Assembly: GCF_014652615.1 (NCBI RefSeq)
Contig: NZ_BMZD01000001.1
Location: forward strand, 145,962-209,961
Length of the DNA stretch: 64,000 nucleotides
From: Novosphingobium arvoryzae
Lineage (GTDB): Bacteria > Pseudomonadota > Alphaproteobacteria > Sphingomonadales > Sphingomonadaceae
Direction: 5' to 3'
Shown here piece after piece: positions 60,432 through 64,000 of this stretch. Below the pieces are notes generated by a model, which was given only the letters and a program-made list of their open reading frames with translations, ran no database searches and was not told where the DNA came from. The translations under genes and the position numbers were made by a program. The first letter of the stretch is position 1. Every line of letters begins with the position of its first letter.

Positions 60432-61613
60432 TCAGTGCCGCGATCTCTCCACAATCGCTTCCTCGCGCAAGGTGAAGGCGCTGCGCCCGCGCGGTTCGTC
60501 ATCGGGAACTTGTGTGGTGAAGAACGCCAGGCCCTTGCCAGTCACCGGATCGATCCACAGGCCAGAGCGCAGGCCATAAGCCTCGCCCGCGTGGCCGATC
60601 CGTGGCGTTCGATCGCCGAACAGGCCGTCACGGCATGCGCTGCCGCCCCCGCCGATGCGGTGCAGGCCCAGTCCATAGCCACAGAAAAAGCCGGTGCTTT
60701 CGCCATACTCGCCGATCCCGCCACGGCCCGTGGCGGCGCTCCACTGCGGCGCGGTCAGTGCGGCGAAGCTGGCGGGGGCGAGGAACCCGCGCCCGCCGCG
60801 CGCCAGCATCTGGCCGATCCGGGCGAGATCGCGCATCGAAATCCGCAGCCCCCCTTGCGGGCTGAACAGCGCGCCGTTCCAGCCGGGAACATAACGGGCC
60901 AAATCGCAAGGCTGGCCATCCTGCACCACGACCGGGCAGGGCGGGCGCTGGCCGTTCAGATCATCGCGCGCCACTTCACCAGTGGCACGATACAGCACGG
61001 CGGCGCGGCTGACGGCCTGCGCGGAGCAGCCATCCCCCCAGTTGAAACAGGCATCCAGCCCCAGCGGGCGCAGCACCAGCCGCTGCATCAGCCGGTCGAA
61101 CCGCTCCCCGCTTACCCGCTCCATGACGCTGGCAGCCACTGGGAAGTTGATGTTGGCATAGGCAAACCAGCCACTGCCGGGCGGATGCGCGGCATCCCAC
61201 ATGCGCGGATCGGCCAGCCGTTCGCGCAAGGTAACGCCCAGCGGGATGATGTAGAGTTCACCCCCGTCGCTCAGGCTGGCCTGATGCGACAGCAACAGCT
61301 GCAGCGTGATCGGCGCATCGGGAAAGTGGGGATTGCGCAGGCGCCAGCCGAGGTAATCCGAAACATCGCGATCCAGGTCGAGCTGCCCGGCATCGACCAT
61401 CCTGAGCACGCCGAGCGCGGTCACCAGCTTGGATACGCTGGCGATCCGCACCGGATCATCGGCGCTGACCTTGCGGCCAGTGGCCTTGTCGGCCAGCCCT
61501 TCCGCCAGCACGGTGTGCTGCGATGACCGGTCGAACGCGACGGCAACCGACGCGGGCGGGGCGGCGCTGAGCGGGGCGGCGATCAGGGCAAGCAGGAGGA
61601 CAAGGCGGCGCAT
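60432..61613 (-). CDS. Exported serine hydrolase (class C beta-lactamase fold)
   Basis: A 393-aa exported protein of the penicillin-binding-protein-like serine hydrolases. Signal peptide to about residue 18 ('LLLALIAAPLSAAPP'). Active-site motif S-x-x-K 'SVSKLVTALGV' (about 59-69), second motif 'YANINFPVAASVME' (Y-x-N, about 151), and 'HAGEAYGLRSG' as the third (H-x-G). Such proteins are often D-amino-acid peptidases or esterases; true beta-lactamase activity is not implied. It overlaps nothing and faces the end of metH. Confidence 0.9.
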   Translation of the reverse strand: MRRLVLLLALIAAPLSAAPPASVAVAFDRSSQHTVLAEGLADKATGRKVSADDPVRIASVSKLVTALGVLRMVDAGQLDLDRDVSDYLGWRLRNPHFPDAPITLQLLLSHQASLSDGGELYIIPLGVTLRERLADPRMWDAAHPPGSGWFAYANINFPVAASVMERVSGERFDRLMQRLVLRPLGLDACFNWGDGCSAQAVSRAAVLYRATGEVARDDLNGQRPPCPVVVQDGQPCDLARYVPGWNGALFSPQGGLRISMRDLARIGQMLARGGRGFLAPASFAALTAPQWSAATGRGGIGEYGESTGFFCGYGLGLHRIGGGGSACRDGLFGDRTPRIGHAGEAYGLRSGLWIDPVTGKGLAFFTTQVPDDEPRGRSAFTLREEAIVERSRH

Positions 61614-61658
61614 GGCCGGACCTTAGCCAGCCACCGCCGCCAGTGTCGAGCGCCGCGC

Positions 61659-64000
<2,342 letters not shown>

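Noticed and set aside
60432..61613. Antibiotic-resistance beta-lactamase
   Set aside because: It has the fold motifs but not AmpC-specific features; such exported serine hydrolases are common housekeeping proteins.

Overview
This window looks like chromosomal DNA from an alphaproteobacterium of the order Sphingomonadales (Novosphingobium/Sphingomonas/Erythrobacter-like). The inference rests on high GC, a MipZ-type division-positioning ATPase, a short SufD inside a sufBCDST-A operon, a highly expressed TonB-dependent receptor beside a TPR-AspH hydroxylase, several small secreted proteins of sphingomonad type, and the remnant of a gene transfer agent (GTA) cluster. No species can be named from the sequence alone. 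There are no rRNA or recognisable tRNA genes, no insertion sequences and no CRISPR array. Most of the window is ordinary core genome.

Layout. 1-4336: Fe-S cluster assembly operon (sufB end, a small secreted protein, sufC, sufD, sufS, sufT-like, sufA-like), with every junction overlapping. 4417-7280: acidic unknown protein, lipoprotein, PfkB adenosine kinase, Ala-rich micro-lipoprotein and its terminator. 7312-11141: purD and xseA diverging with overlapping start codons, then DUF2093 and M23 peptidase. 11142-16930: structured leader, 1021-aa TonB-dependent receptor, sulfotransferase-like protein, TPR/AspH-type hydroxylase. 17025-22080: secreted proteins, L28, TadA, SGNH hydrolase, GST, YqaA. 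22156-23665: GTA relic (intact small terminase, N-terminal third of the large terminase joined out of frame to a truncated DUF2793 gene). 23861-32421: OmpA, Cu/Zn SOD, MFS, QueC, argD-argF-hslO, double cold-shock protein with a Gly/Arg-rich arm. 32747-41884: DUF442 protein, sterol-desaturase pair, GMC oxidoreductase, prs-hisN, class II FBPase, homoserine dehydrogenase. 42221-44865: tonB-exbB-exbD-exbD energising system. 44940-54239: Lhr-like helicase, MgtC/DUF4010, phosphomannomutase, J-domain protein, MipZ, panC, CsgG-like, beta-helix protein. 54293-58510: SPFH-RHH-membrane operon with a palindromic operator, DUF465, TerC, SbtB-like/SbtA-like pair. 58597-64000: RecQ, serine hydrolase, cobalamin-dependent methionine synthase (cut by the window edge).

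How genes work together. The TonB-ExbB-ExbD-ExbD system would energise receptors such as the large one at 11436. The suf genes feed Fe-S clusters to many enzymes. prs, purD, hisN, hom, argD/argF, panC and metH are scattered anabolic genes. The most notable non-routine items are the GTA deletion scar, the receptor/sulfotransferase-like/AspH module with its structured leader, the SPFH-RHH operon with its operator, and the SbtA/SbtB pair. No clearly new defence or mobile system was found.
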